64,000 bases of DNA from Pyrenopolyporus hunteri. Lineage: Eukaryota; Ascomycota; Sordariomycetes; Xylariales; Hypoxylaceae. This document shows positions 1 through 10,489 of this stretch, piece by piece (within the stretch, counting starts at the first letter, position 1; every line of letters starts with the position of its first letter). The notes below the pieces were generated by a model. It had not been told where the DNA came from. It did not search any database and saw only the letters and a program-made list of their open reading frames with translations. Location: NCBI GenBank assembly GCA_902806595.1, contig CADCXC010000009.1:1240001-1304000 (forward strand). Direction: 5' to 3'. The position numbers and the translations under genes were made by a program.

Positions 1-2058
1 TGCTCGTTTCCACTGCAGATGTATGGGAGGCAGCATGCGGTGAGCGCTTACTAGCAGTCTTGATACGTCACACGCAATCCGTTGTAAGAATGACCACACA
101 GTTTATGGACTTTGGGGAAGAATCACTTGGGAGGACGCCTCGTAATGGCCGGCTGGACGTTACGACATACTAATCTGTCGTTCTAGGTTGTGGGGAGATT
201 CACAATGACTCAGACGGTTCAGACTGGAATCCCGGGTTGAAGGTTCGGACGACTGAACTTCCGACCGCCTAATGCCTATCAAAAGCAAGAAAACTTATAA
301 ATGGACATGATCGCCGGAGTTTCCTATTTTGATCCGGTATCGGTCTCGGCCGTCCAGGAATACATATGTGTATAGGTAAAATCACGGATAGGTCCCCTTT
401 CTTAACTATTCCGCGGTTGGCCTGAGGTCCCAGGTCCGAAGAGAGTCATTGACGAAAGGGCATTAACGAGATTATCCGTTATACGCGAGCGCTAATTCTA
501 GACGCGGGAATGTTCATGGAGACCGAACGGCCGAGAAGAATGGGGCAGTCTAACGAAAATGCGTGATCACGAATCCGAAGCGGACAGTTTCGTGTGGGGG
601 TTGACCTCGAGTCTATACACAGACGGCCCGAGAGGACAAGAACAAGGCTTGAGGTATATCTCGAGATAGGGATCTGTTGCTTGAATTCGCTCTCAGGGCT
701 ACCCATTGGGCAAATTAAACCATTACGTGGTCATTGATATGCGCATACATGTAATCCGTATGTACGAGTGAAATAGACGGATAGATACACATGCATCGTG
801 CCTCGTTGTATGGAGAATTGATGGAAGAAAAAGGAAGAGAGAAATGGGCGGGAATGGAGTAAGTACCTCCTATTATGTGGAATGATGCGCGAAGTGCCTT
901 GTCGACCCAATGATAAGATAGCAGCAGCAACTCATGATTGCGCTAAGCCCCTCACTAAGGCATGCGCGGTCAGCCAAGGCAATGGGCGGCAACCGACGGC
1001 TTTTCCTCCTAGAAGGCGCATGTTGGTTGGTGTACATGTACCTAAAACCTTCTCAATGTTTCCGTGGGCCGAAGCGCGGCCAAATTCCACACTGGAACCT
1101 TTTTTCACCTCCGTCTTTTTCCCGCCTTGACTTGCAGCTCTGGCCTCGTTGAAAAAAGCAATTTAACAAACGTGTTTTAGTGGGGAATATTCATTTTATA
1201 AATTGTTCATTGCTTGTCCCTTGCGACTTCGGATCAGCTTCTTCCCCTTGCTCTTTGACTCAGACAGCCTGGGCATCGTCCTCAATTGACGAGTTGTTTG
1301 GCGGTCCGAGGAACGGAAGCCAACGCGTCCCATCTTTCAGGCTATTCGCCGTCATTTCGACATCGGTAATACCACTCTACCGTCAACAAGTTTCCACCCA
1401 CTCGTTGGCATCGAATCAACGGCGTCATGCCGCGATCCACTTTCCACATGATTTTCAGCCGCCGTGTGCAACCGAACCTTCTTTCGAATTTGCATCTTGG
1501 CCCACACACCGCAGAAACAACTAGGGCCAGCGTACCGGCGGTTACTGCTAGAAATGGATCGGTGTGTCTATGTGCCCGGGTGTTCCCCCCAAGTCGTGTT
1601 GCCCAAGCCTTACAAGCGTCACCCGCAACTTCGTTCACCTGACTCGACAGTATCCATGTATGGAGATATGTATGGAGACATCATAGATTCCCTATGGGTA
1701 CCCGGAGTGCCCATATCGGTTCCAGGCTCGTGGAAACCATGCCTACCTCGTCTATGCTAATGTACTCTGTGGGTAGGTGGTATCTGCGTCTACTATATCT
1801 CCTTAGCTTTATCGGCCGTGGCGGACCAATTGGTTCGACGGAGAGACTGCAAAATTTGCGGTTTCTTTATCCCATTGGGCTGTCTAGCCTCGATTCGGTG
1901 ATCCAAAGACCTCCATGGCAGGGACCACGCCCTTTTCATGCGCCTTGTCAATCAAGCCGACTGGCAGGCTTACATAGGGTAGGTACAATACAAGATCGAG
2001 AAAAACAAAATCCTCGTTTGTGACAAGGAACCGAGAAACGTAGTCTACCATTGGCCAT
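1..2058. other. Gene-free left flank
   Basis: I see no convincing gene here. The open frames are short (at most 114 codons), overlap each other on both strands, lack recognisable motifs and do not join through good splice sites. The right part presumably belongs to the promoter of the aminotransferase gene. Confidence 0.55.
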
Positions 2059-2065
2059 TGAGTCA
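2059..2065. promoter_or_regulatory. Gcn4/CPC1-type site TGAGTCA upstream of the aminotransferase
   Basis: A perfect TGAGTCA heptamer lies about 250 bp upstream of the branched-chain aminotransferase start codon. This is the consensus of the bZIP general amino-acid control activator (Gcn4 in yeast, CPC1/CpcA in filamentous fungi), which activates many amino-acid biosynthetic genes. Function here is inferred from position and match only. Confidence 0.45.
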
Positions 2066-2314
2066 TCTTACTACATACCTGTAGGTACCGACATGACAAG
2101 TTCAACCCGAACTTAAAAGCTAAGTAGTAGTCCGGACTATTCATATCTTCTTCTTTTTAGTCCTCCCTTCATCCATCTCTTCCTTCAACTGTTCACTTGC
2201 TAGGGCTGCCGATTTCCTGTCCCAACGTTGCTTGACTTACCATACATATCCCTGGATCCAGATTTCCTAGCAATCTCATCGTAACCAAGTTCATCATACT
2301 TGTAATCTTAAAGC

Positions 2315-3676
2315 ATGGCTCCCTCTGCCGTCCCGTCGACAGTCCATGATGGTGAACAAGACTTGGACCTGACTGCCTCTGCCCTCGGCCACGGAATACA
2401 CGAAAACGACCAACCCAGCGAAAGTGCCAACGGCCGGAACGCCGCCCCGTCAAATGAACAAGGCAATGGCGTAGCTCAGCCGAACCTCCACGAGCTGGAT
2501 GCTTCCAAGATCACTTATACTTTCACCAAGGAACCTCGAGATGTTCCTCCCCCGGGCGTCCACTCCATCGACGGCTCGACCGTATGCACAGACCACATGA
2601 TCACCGTAGCATGGTCAGCTAAAGCCGGCTGGAAGACACCGGAACTAAAGCCGTATGGTCCTCTCAGCCTCATGCCGACAGCTTCTGTGCTTCATTACGC
2701 AACGGAATGCTTCGAGGGTTTAAAGGCGTACCGCGGCTTCGACGGAAAGCTGCGCCTGTTCCGACCCGACTGCAATGCCGAACGGTTCCTCATGTCTTCG
2801 ATGCGCATCAGCCTGCCGTCCTTCCCCCCCGCCGAGGTAGAGAAATTGCTCCTGGCACTGATGGCTGTGGATGGCCCGAAATGGCTACCCCGCGATCGGC
2901 CCGGAAGTTTTATCTACCTACGTCCGACGCTCATCGGAACCCAGTCGCAGCTTGGCGTGCAGGCGCCGTCGGAGGCCCTACTGTATATCATCGCCAGCTA
3001 TATGCCTGTAATGGACTCTCCAGAAGGCGGTATGAAGCTCCATACGTCGCCGGATGACATGGTACGTGCTTGGGTTGGTGGCTTCGGATACGCGAAAGTA
3101 GGCGCGAACTACGGCCCTTCTCTTCTAGCGACTCAAGAAGCCCGTGCAAGGGGATACGGTCAGATCCTATGGTTGTACGGTAGCGAAGGCTACTGCACGG
3201 AAGCCGGCGCGAGCAATTTCTTCGTGATTTGGAAGACTAAGGAAGGGAAGACACAACTCGTTACGGCTCCGTTGGATGACAGACTCATCCTAGCTGGTGT
3301 CACCAGGCGCAGCGTATTACAGCTAGCTCGCGAGAGATTAGAGGACGAGATAGAGGTGGTAGAGAGAAAATATACCATCAAGGAGGTATTGGAAGCCAGC
3401 TCAGAAGGCAGGCTATTAGAATCATTTGCGGCTGGTACAGCGGTGAGTTTTCCACGGTATGCCTCAGAGTGGTTGGCATTACATACTAATAATTGTTTGC
3501 AGTTCTTCGTCTGCCCCGTCTCGCTCATCCACCACCGCGACCAAGACGTCCAGGTCCCCATGGGCAAGGCGGGCGAAGGCGGCCCTTACACGCTCAAGCT
3601 CAAGGGCTGGCTAAAGGATATCATGTACGGAAACGTAGACCACCCATGGGGCATCGTGGTACCGGAGGAGCATTAA
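2315..3676 (+). CDS. Branched-chain amino acid aminotransferase (BCAT), fold-type IV PLP enzyme
   Basis: Transfers the amino group between Leu/Ile/Val and 2-oxoglutarate, the last step of their synthesis and first of their breakdown. Exons are 2315..3442 and 3503..3676. The 60-nt intron starts GTGAGT, has TACTAAT near its end and stops at GCAG. It is a multiple of three without a stop, so an unspliced frame also reads through. The spliced protein is 433 aa. The N-terminal 60 residues are low-complexity, with no clear mitochondrial presequence, so a cytosolic isozyme is likely. Family landmarks: ECFEGLKAYRG near residue 130, RPTLIGTQ near 205, the PLP lysine K261 in GYAKVGANY, EAGASNFF, and FAAGTA-FFVCPVS formed across the splice junction. 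The start codon is the first ATG after a pyrimidine-rich leader. An upstream TGAGTCA box fits general amino-acid control. Confidence 0.93.
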   Translation: MAPSAVPSTVHDGEQDLDLTASALGHGIHENDQPSESANGRNAAPSNEQGNGVAQPNLHELDASKITYTFTKEPRDVPPPGVHSIDGSTVCTDHMITVAWSAKAGWKTPELKPYGPLSLMPTASVLHYATECFEGLKAYRGFDGKLRLFRPDCNAERFLMSSMRISLPSFPPAEVEKLLLALMAVDGPKWLPRDRPGSFIYLRPTLIGTQSQLGVQAPSEALLYIIASYMPVMDSPEGGMKLHTSPDDMVRAWVGGFGYAKVGANYGPSLLATQEARARGYGQILWLYGSEGYCTEAGASNFFVIWKTKEGKTQLVTAPLDDRLILAGVTRRSVLQLARERLEDEIEVVERKYTIKEVLEASSEGRLLESFAAGTAVSFPRYASEWLALHTNNCLQFFVCPVSLIHHRDQDVQVPMGKAGEGGPYTLKLKGWLKDIMYGNVDHPWGIVVPEEH

Positions 3677-4905
3677 ATCTCGCCTAATTTCCCGACGCGC
3701 GGATCCTGGCTACCCGCTTCTCCTTCCTCTCTCGTGCGTTACAAATAATGGATGTCCCTCGTACTTTCGGGTCGCTGGGCTTCACAACGGCTGAGGCCGT
3801 GTCACGGTTTGGCACCGCCCTAGAACGTGTTTCTACCCTATCCGGGCTGCTGGTGCCCGCGTAATGTTTATTGGTCGAGCGGAACGGCGGTTGCGACGAT
3901 CTAGCTGCATACCTACCTTACCAACCACCTAGAGGTACATGACATATTAGGTGCGTACCGGCTTAGAGTGCGGAGCGGAAGTGGGGAGGATGTGGAGCGA
4001 AATTCCAAATATCACTTACCGGAATCAAGCGGGCGACGTTGTAATTCGATCCACGACGACAACAGCGAAACGGGGACTCCTCTTATCTCCCAATCGCCGG
4101 ATTACCACTCGGAGACTTTTCCTTGGATAATGGTTGCATAGGATAAGCGTTAGGGTGTTATTATTGCGCTCTCGTCTTTTTTGTTTTGTCTTGCTTTGAT
4201 TTCCTATCTTGTGTTTTCAGCTGACTACATGCACCACTCGTGCCGTGGCACTGCGAGGCGCGGGCAGAGGCATGATGATGGCATTTACGAGCGTCCGGCA
4301 TTCTAGATCCATATTTTCTATTCTCGACTGCTACATTGGCTAGAGCTTCAGCTTCCTGTCGTGGGCGGGGTTTGTTGCACCGGCATCTTTTTCATGGGTC
4401 TTGGGCGATCCCCGTTCAGCTCCTCCAGGTTTAAAGTTCCTCCAGTTTTCTGTCGGGCGCAGCACGAGGATTCTTGGTAGCAAATCGTGTTACTACTACC
4501 TGCTTTGAGCCAGAGGATTACACAGGTTAAGACGGTGTGTTAAAAAGCATGTGTTATAGCGGGTTTAAATGCATATTTTCTATTTGAAAGCTGGGATGAT
4601 AATCCTACAGGTCCAGCTAGCTATTCCCATTCATGCGAACCGTCTGACACCACCGTATAGTATATTTTTAGCAACGGTCTATATACTAGGTGATTCCCCG
4701 TACATCGTGTTTTCCGAAATCTATAGCTCTAGTTTGAGTTTATCTCCTCCTTGTAGTCGGCTAGTTGGTCAAAACAGTCATGCGTTCCCTAACAGCAAGA
4801 CGCTCCATGCGAGCATTCAAGAGAGCCTTAGCCCGCACCGTCAACGGCACAAGCCAGTCCCGATTCCCGCCGCCGTCCGCGGGTAGCATGACCCGCTCGG
4901 CGGCT
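3677..4905. other. Intergenic, no gene seen
   Basis: This 1.2-kb stretch lies between the 3' ends of two converging genes. I find no coding-like open frame, tRNA or clear repeat. The right part (about 4765-4905), read on the minus strand, holds a codon-like frame (see the neighbouring coiled-coil gene) that may be a frame-shifted remnant of its C terminus. Confidence 0.5.
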
Positions 4906-5992
4906 TCAGCGGTTCAGGAAGGAATGCAGAATGTTCCCGGCCTCCTTCTCAATCTTCTGCAGAAATTCCTAGAGATCAATCAGTACATTTCGCCCGTCTA
5001 CGACATGCGGGATCTCGGGCCCGTGACACTAACCTCCTCATACTCTATCATCTCCTCTACGACATCATTACTCGCCTTGTCCAGCTCGGCGTCGAATCCT
5101 GCGAGAGCCTTGGCGTGCGGGCCCGAGGCCGACATCCCCTTAGCAACGCTGTCCCCGTTGGGGCGCATTTCGACCTCCTCGCGGTCCGACCCCTTTCGCG
5201 ACAGTATTTCCTCAGCAAGCTCTTCAATCTCGGTTTGAGCCTCCTCCTAGGACGCCCAAAGGCCTTCGAGCTCGGTAGTAGCAGTCCGCAGCTTTTCCTC
5301 GAAGGAGGAGATGGCGTCGCGGATCGGTACGGCTGCTGTGCGTTCGCGGCCGTCCTCGCCCGTGGCGGTGTAGTCGACGGTGAGGTCCTGGAGGGGCGAC
5401 ATCAGTTTGCTGAACTGCGCCTCAAGGACGGCCATCTTCTCTCTATTAGTTCGAATCTTTGCATCGCTCTTCGCAATCAGCTCTGCTTCGACCTCTTCGA
5501 GGCCTGTTATAGCGACGCTGTGGACTGTTGCTCGTAAAGTGGCGTAGCGTTCTATTTATGCAGGCGTTAGTGGGGAGGTCGTGGTTCGATTTGCATTCGG
5601 TTTCCTTCATTATCTTGGTCGTCTGACCGTGGAATTACATAAAGATATACTTGTCATAGATGATAAGACGTGGTTTCTTGGGAGTGATGAAAGGACTTAC
5701 CTCCAAGCTCTAAGACTAGAGGCGGTTCAGGGTCAGGAGATGGGCTCGGGCGTTGACGACGATTAAAGACGCGGCCGACGGGCCGGTCCTCTTCGCCTGC
5801 CCCCGCTGCCTTATATTTATCAAAGAGGGGAGCAACGGAGTAATACGTCCGTTTGTGCTTTTTGGGGGAGGGTGGACGCATATCATCATCTTCTTCAGTG
5901 AGAAATAGGCGATGCTTGAAAGGCTTGGGACGAACAGGGGGGTCACTCTTCACGGGAGTCGGGATCTGTTCTGGGTGCAGACGGGCAAACAT
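4906..5992 (-). pseudogene. Coiled-coil protein gene with an in-frame TAG (broken gene or exitron)
   Basis: I do not recognise this protein. Exons rebuilt by splice phase are 5701..5992, 5034..5551 and 4906..4968. Intron 5552..5700 has GTAAGT, CACTAACGC and ATAG. Intron 4969..5033 has GTTAGT and CTCTAG. The first exon encodes a basic, proline-rich N terminus (PPSPKKHKR, likely nuclear). The second encodes long charged helices (LEEVEAELIAKSDAKI, SFEEKLRTATTELEGL) typical of coiled coil. At 5247..5249 the frame hits TAG after codon 198, yet the same frame continues for about 92 equally coding-like codons (EEAQTEIEELAEEILSRK). Either the gene carries a nonsense mutation, or an 84-nt in-frame segment (5247..5330, GTACCG...TCCTAG) is spliced out as an intron. 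Beyond the TGA at 4906 another frame (RVMLPADGGG...) stays open and codon-like, hinting at a further shift near the C terminus. A sequencing error is also possible. Confidence 0.55.
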
Positions 5993-6576
5993 GATGATCG
6001 TCTAGAAATTTAGGATGAATGGAAATTCTTAAGCATGAAATCGAATGATATACGCGTGAAGATACATATATCCTTCATAAATGGGTTAGAACATGAACAT
6101 GGAAGAAATTCTTAGAACCGGGAAACATAAAAATAGCTTGCTGAATACGATGCGGCGACTTGATTCTAAGTTGTAAAAGGTCTGGGAATATTTCAGAGGG
6201 GGACGGGCGCAAGAGTCCTTTTAACTGTGACCCATCAGATCTAGGACGTTGGAAGGAGCATTCAAGTCGGAGAGGATATCACTTGCCTCGACTATTAGGA
6301 AATGTAGACCTTCGTTCCTGCCACGTCCCAGTTAACTCCACCCCTTACACGTATAAAAGATTTCATGTTCTTATCGGCAGGTGCTGTATTCGAGGCAACT
6401 ACCAGTCCCATGGAGCACCTAGAGATTACGCGGACGTTAGTACCTCCTGCACTGCCTACGCATACGAAGGCAGAAAGAAGCAGGCGGATGATCGGCAACA
6501 GCCACCACCCTCAACACCTTCAACATCCACCTCAATATAAATCTCGACTTTCTCCTTAAGCCCATATCTCTTCATT
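5993..6576. other. Intergenic, no gene seen
   Basis: This stretch lies between the start of the coiled-coil gene and the 3' end of the histidine phosphatase gene, both on the minus strand. It is presumably promoter and 3' UTR. The open frames here are short shadows without motifs. Confidence 0.5.
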
Positions 6577-7676
6577 CTACTCAACCAACTCTGCTCTGAT
6601 AACAATAGGCACCATTGCACCCGCCGCTACCCAAACTTCGCGATGGCCCGTGACATTGTACAAAGCTCTGATAAGTCCCGAGTGCGCCGTAAACGAGATG
6701 ATACTCTGATCATCGTTGGTGAATATATCGTCCAGAAACTTCCTCACTCGGTCGGCGATTTCGCTCTCTGTTTCGCGCTGGTCCGGTTTCCATTGTTCAT
6801 CGGCCTCCGTGAGAGAAGGCTCAATCTTATATTCGGGATAATTGGATGCGATCCAGCTTCTCGTGCTGCGGCGGTCGCAAGTGTGCTCTCCGAAACGCTC
6901 CCTTAGCCCTTCCTTGATAATGGGCTTGAAAGGCCGATCAGGTAACACACGGAGCCCCGAGTACGCGAGTTTGGTTGTTTCGAGACAGCGAGCAAGGGGA
7001 CTCGTGTAGTAACTTTGCGGTGTCGGGATTCCCGTCTTTTCAATCGCATCCTGCCAAAACGTATTCAGAGCCCGTGCTTGCTGTCTCCCCTTCTCCGTTA
7101 AGTGGGAGTCGGACCAAGAAGTGCGGCCATCGCCGCCCAGGTGCGACCAATGAGCCTGTTGCGGCGTTTTAGCATTTCTAGAATGAGATAGCATAACAGG
7201 TAAGCACACTTACGTTCCACGCTTCTCGTCCAACTTCGGACTCCTTAACATTATGGTATCCTTGACCGTGTCTGATGACGAAGACTAACTTATACATAAC
7301 TTTACCTCGTTTCTCTTGGTTTTGGTGCTCTAAAAAGCGAACGAACCGTTCCCATTGGCTCCTCTCACCCGCCGGGTCGAAAGCCTCATCTGTTTCATAT
7401 GCGCGATTGATCAGGCCGAGGCCCGGTTGCGTCGTCTAGAGGGCCAATTAGTTCAAGCCCAGCTTTCATATCATTCGCGAGGTTTCAGCTTACCGCTCGG
7501 AATTGTGGCCCCACGGGCTCTTCGTCGTGGCAAAAGAGCCCGGGCACGACTCCGTAGGTGAAGTTTTTAATGGCCGTCATGTTGCTACTGTTGCTGCCTA
7601 TTAGTCCTTGATACAAGTAGAGATAGCCAGGTAAGAACGCAGCCAACAGCCCGCAAAGAAAAAAGAATTTATACAT
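6577..7676 (-). CDS. Membrane-anchored histidine phosphatase (phosphoglycerate mutase-like)
   Basis: Member of the histidine phosphatase superfamily, most like the fungal PMU1-type phosphoglycerate-mutase-like proteins; the substrate cannot be told from sequence. Exons are 7494..7676, 7214..7435 and 6577..7155. Both introns are 58 nt with GTAAGC and GTAAGT donors. The protein is 327 aa. Residues 3-24 (FFFLCGLLAAFLPGYLYLY) form an uncleaved signal anchor or signal peptide, followed by two N-glycosylation sequons, so the catalytic domain is probably lumenal or extracellular. The phosphohistidine motif RHGQGYHN is at about 116-123. WSHLGGDGRTSWSDSHLTEKG follows across the second splice junction. 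The second catalytic histidine lies in FTAHSGLIRAL. The ATG was chosen over a longer frame that begins with TTG. It shares a 343-bp divergent promoter with the HET gene. Confidence 0.85.
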
Positions 7677-8019
7677 CGTAGGCAAATATCCATACCCCGA
7701 ACTTCGTCTTATATTTACCAGTCGATGCGGTCGTAGCTTACACCATTACCCGACGCAGAGGGTTACCTACATTAAGTCCTAGATAGTCACCGCCAACGCG
7801 AATCACGGGCGGATTTAAAATAAGCCCTGCAGATATAGCGGCGCATTACTACCTACGCCACCATACCACCACATTAATGTACGGCCGGAGTTGCACAATG
7901 ATCGAGGCCCCCAAACAAATAGCCCCTTGTTTGCTCGACTCGATCTATTCCAAAGCAACAATGGCACTTCCGCACGCAAACATTCATCTCGAGAACAATG
8001 CCATTATACTAACACTAAC
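7677..8019. other. Divergent promoter region
   Basis: 343 bp between the start codons of the histidine phosphatase (minus) and the HET protein (plus). No additional gene is seen. Control elements for both must lie here or in the leaders. Confidence 0.5.
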
Positions 8020-9963
8020 ATGTGGTGTCTTGGTGGTTGCTTTGGGGTAGGGAAGAGCTGGATTCAACTGATTATTGGACATCGAAAACCGAGGCATGCA
8101 AAGCCCAACACCGAGCACGACACTGGACCTATTGCTGAACTCGATACAAAGCCTGAGCGATTTTCCTATTCGACCGTACCACTTCGCATTCAACGTCACG
8201 ACTCTAAAACGAGTCTCAGAGAAATACATTCAAACGTAGTTGCGATCCCTAAAACCATTCGATTACTCAGTATACTCCCGACTACAACGGGTGGCTTGCT
8301 CACGTGTCATATTCGCACAGTTGAATTAGACACTGCCAAAGCTCTGGGGTATGAGGCACTCTCATACACGTGGGGACCTACGACCCAGTACGAGCAGAAT
8401 AATGGCATGAATGACGAGAAGAACCACACAATCGTTTGTAATAATAGGCGGCTGTCGATAACGGAAAACCTCTATAACTGTCTGGTACAGCTTGAGAGGA
8501 ACGGTCACCATGACCAAAATCTTTGGGCCGATGCGATATGCATTAATCAAGGCGACAAAACCGAGCGTTCTCAACAGGTCAGCATCATGGCTGATATCTA
8601 CCGTTCGGCAAGACGTGTAATTGTGTGGCTCGGTGCAGCCGATAAATTTACGCGACCCGCCTGGGAGTTGATGGGTAGCCTCAGCAAAATATTGGAAAAA
8701 GAAGTACACACCATTAATCCTCGAGCCTACGATGATAAGGGCAACCATAACCTGTTGGGGTCCTCGAACACTCGCGAGCACTGGAGGGCGCTCGCCCTAT
8801 TATTCGGGAGGTCCTGGTTCACGCGAGCGTGGGTGGTTCAGGAGCTCGTCTTGGCCCAGGATACCATTATCTTATGCGGCAGCTATGACTTCGAGTGGAG
8901 GGTTATGGTTTCAATATCCCACTTTTTGGCAAAAACTACGTCCGTGAACACCCTCAAAGAACATCTCTTCGACGACCTAGACGTTAGTTGCCTTTCGTAT
9001 AAGAATCCCGCAAAATTGGAAGCTATCAGGGAAGACATCCGCACTGGGACAGGAGACGTTCTACTTCGCAGTCTGATTAGATGCCGCACTTATAGAGCGT
9101 CGTGTGAGCATGATAAAGTGTATTCGCTGCTCGGTCTTATAGACTGTAAAAGCTACGAGAACCCAGGGGTATATCCCGACTACGATCAAAGTATCGCGAA
9201 GGTTTACACAGACGCCGCTAAGTATCTCCTGGAAATCTCCAATGATTTACACATCCTCGCACACGCTGAAGGGGACAGGTTTAAGCAGACCCGCGGGCTA
9301 CCAACTTGGGTGCCCGATTGGAGCGTAACGAAAGACCTAGGGCTTAGAATCACTGGATACGCCAGGTACAACGCCGCTGGGACGCTGCCGTGCTTTAAGG
9401 TCCAAAATGGAGACGCCTTAATGCTACGTGGGTTTGAGCTCGATACTATTAGTAGAGTCGGGGAGACGAAGGAAGAGGTCAACGACGCCAAAACTTGCAA
9501 CGATTGGCTAGACCTACGCGACGAGCTTGCGCGAGAGTATCCAGATAGAGACCACAAAGATGCATTCTGGCGAACGCTTCTCATCGACACGGACCCGTCC
9601 GGAAAGGTGCCGATCATACAACCCTGGGAGGGTTCTTTCGATGTTTGGATGAATCTTTGCACCCACGAGCCATCAGAGGACGAAAAACGAAGGGCTACTG
9701 AGTACGAGACCTCGTTTACCCATTCTTTGAATCTCCGTCTCTTTAGGACAGCGCGCGGATACCTGGGTTGTGGCACTCAGTCCTGCCAAAACGGCGACTT
9801 GATATGGATCGTCCAGGGCTCGAGAGTGCCTTTGATCCTTCGACCCGTGCAACATGGCTCGACGGCGTCGACTTATAATCTTGTGGGTGGAACGTATCTC
9901 CATGGTTTAATGCAAGGTGAAGCGTTGGAGGGAAGGGAATTTCAGGAGTTTACCTTGATTTAG
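8020..9963 (+). CDS. HET-domain (heterokaryon incompatibility) protein
   Basis: Intronless, 647 aa from the first in-frame ATG. The frame is open to 7891 but only from a TTG. The HET domain (PF06985 type) spans about residues 110-270 with its three hallmark blocks: YEALSYTWG (110), LWADAICINQ followed by QVSIMADIYRSARRVIVWLG (to about 204), and SWFTRAWVVQELVLA (about 265). The C-terminal half carries the usual follow-up segments (DKVYSLLGL, LPTWVPDWS). HET proteins are fungal allorecognition and cell-death factors; many family members have no known role, and no partner gene is adjacent. An N-terminal GGCFGVGKS string matches a P-loop pattern but lacks the preceding strand. The neighbourhood offers no clue to its specificity. 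Confidence 0.9.
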   Translation: MWCLGGCFGVGKSWIQLIIGHRKPRHAKPNTEHDTGPIAELDTKPERFSYSTVPLRIQRHDSKTSLREIHSNVVAIPKTIRLLSILPTTTGGLLTCHIRTVELDTAKALGYEALSYTWGPTTQYEQNNGMNDEKNHTIVCNNRRLSITENLYNCLVQLERNGHHDQNLWADAICINQGDKTERSQQVSIMADIYRSARRVIVWLGAADKFTRPAWELMGSLSKILEKEVHTINPRAYDDKGNHNLLGSSNTREHWRALALLFGRSWFTRAWVVQELVLAQDTIILCGSYDFEWRVMVSISHFLAKTTSVNTLKEHLFDDLDVSCLSYKNPAKLEAIREDIRTGTGDVLLRSLIRCRTYRASCEHDKVYSLLGLIDCKSYENPGVYPDYDQSIAKVYTDAAKYLLEISNDLHILAHAEGDRFKQTRGLPTWVPDWSVTKDLGLRITGYARYNAAGTLPCFKVQNGDALMLRGFELDTISRVGETKEEVNDAKTCNDWLDLRDELAREYPDRDHKDAFWRTLLIDTDPSGKVPIIQPWEGSFDVWMNLCTHEPSEDEKRRATEYETSFTHSLNLRLFRTARGYLGCGTQSCQNGDLIWIVQGSRVPLILRPVQHGSTASTYNLVGGTYLHGLMQGEALEGREFQEFTLI

Positions 9964-10489
9964 GTGCCATATATTGACGGTATGACGACTTTATGTTTGA
10001 TGGATCATGGGAGCCACGGGAGTTTCCAATGCAGAATTGGATAACGAAGGCTTTTAGATTGAGGTGATACCAATTTTCGGTGCGTTGTATTATATAGATA
10101 CCTCCTGTGCTTAAAGGGCTGTTAGTATTTTGAATTTGAGTAGTCCTCGACCAGCATGGGTTTTGGCCGAGAGTTGAAAAGGGGGCTAAGCATCCAAAGG
10201 CTATTGCATGATTTCAAGAATTTCACAGTGTGTTTCGTAGTAGAAACTTTTCCGGATCTATGTGATAATCGACGTATGCGTCTGTTGGAAAGCTTTTTTC
10301 TATTTTAGTTCTTAGGATCTCACCATCTTCCTGGAACAAGGCATAGAGCTTGCAAAGGCTAGATAATAGGTGTCCTCATCCCTCAAACACCGCGGGGATG
10401 ATACTGCAACACATAGTATAGCTATAATTTCACCATTCAAACCACCTATTAGTCCTTACTATATAAACCGCTCAGGTCGAGCAGGTCAC
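9964..10489. other. Intergenic between converging genes
   Basis: 526 bp between the 3' ends of the HET gene and the amine oxidase gene. It should hold both 3' UTRs; no further gene or repeat is visible. Confidence 0.5.

Noticed and set aside
479..2144. Several open frames of 60-115 codons in the left flank
   Set aside because: They overlap on both strands, carry no motif, signal peptide or consistent codon bias, and cannot be joined by good splice sites.
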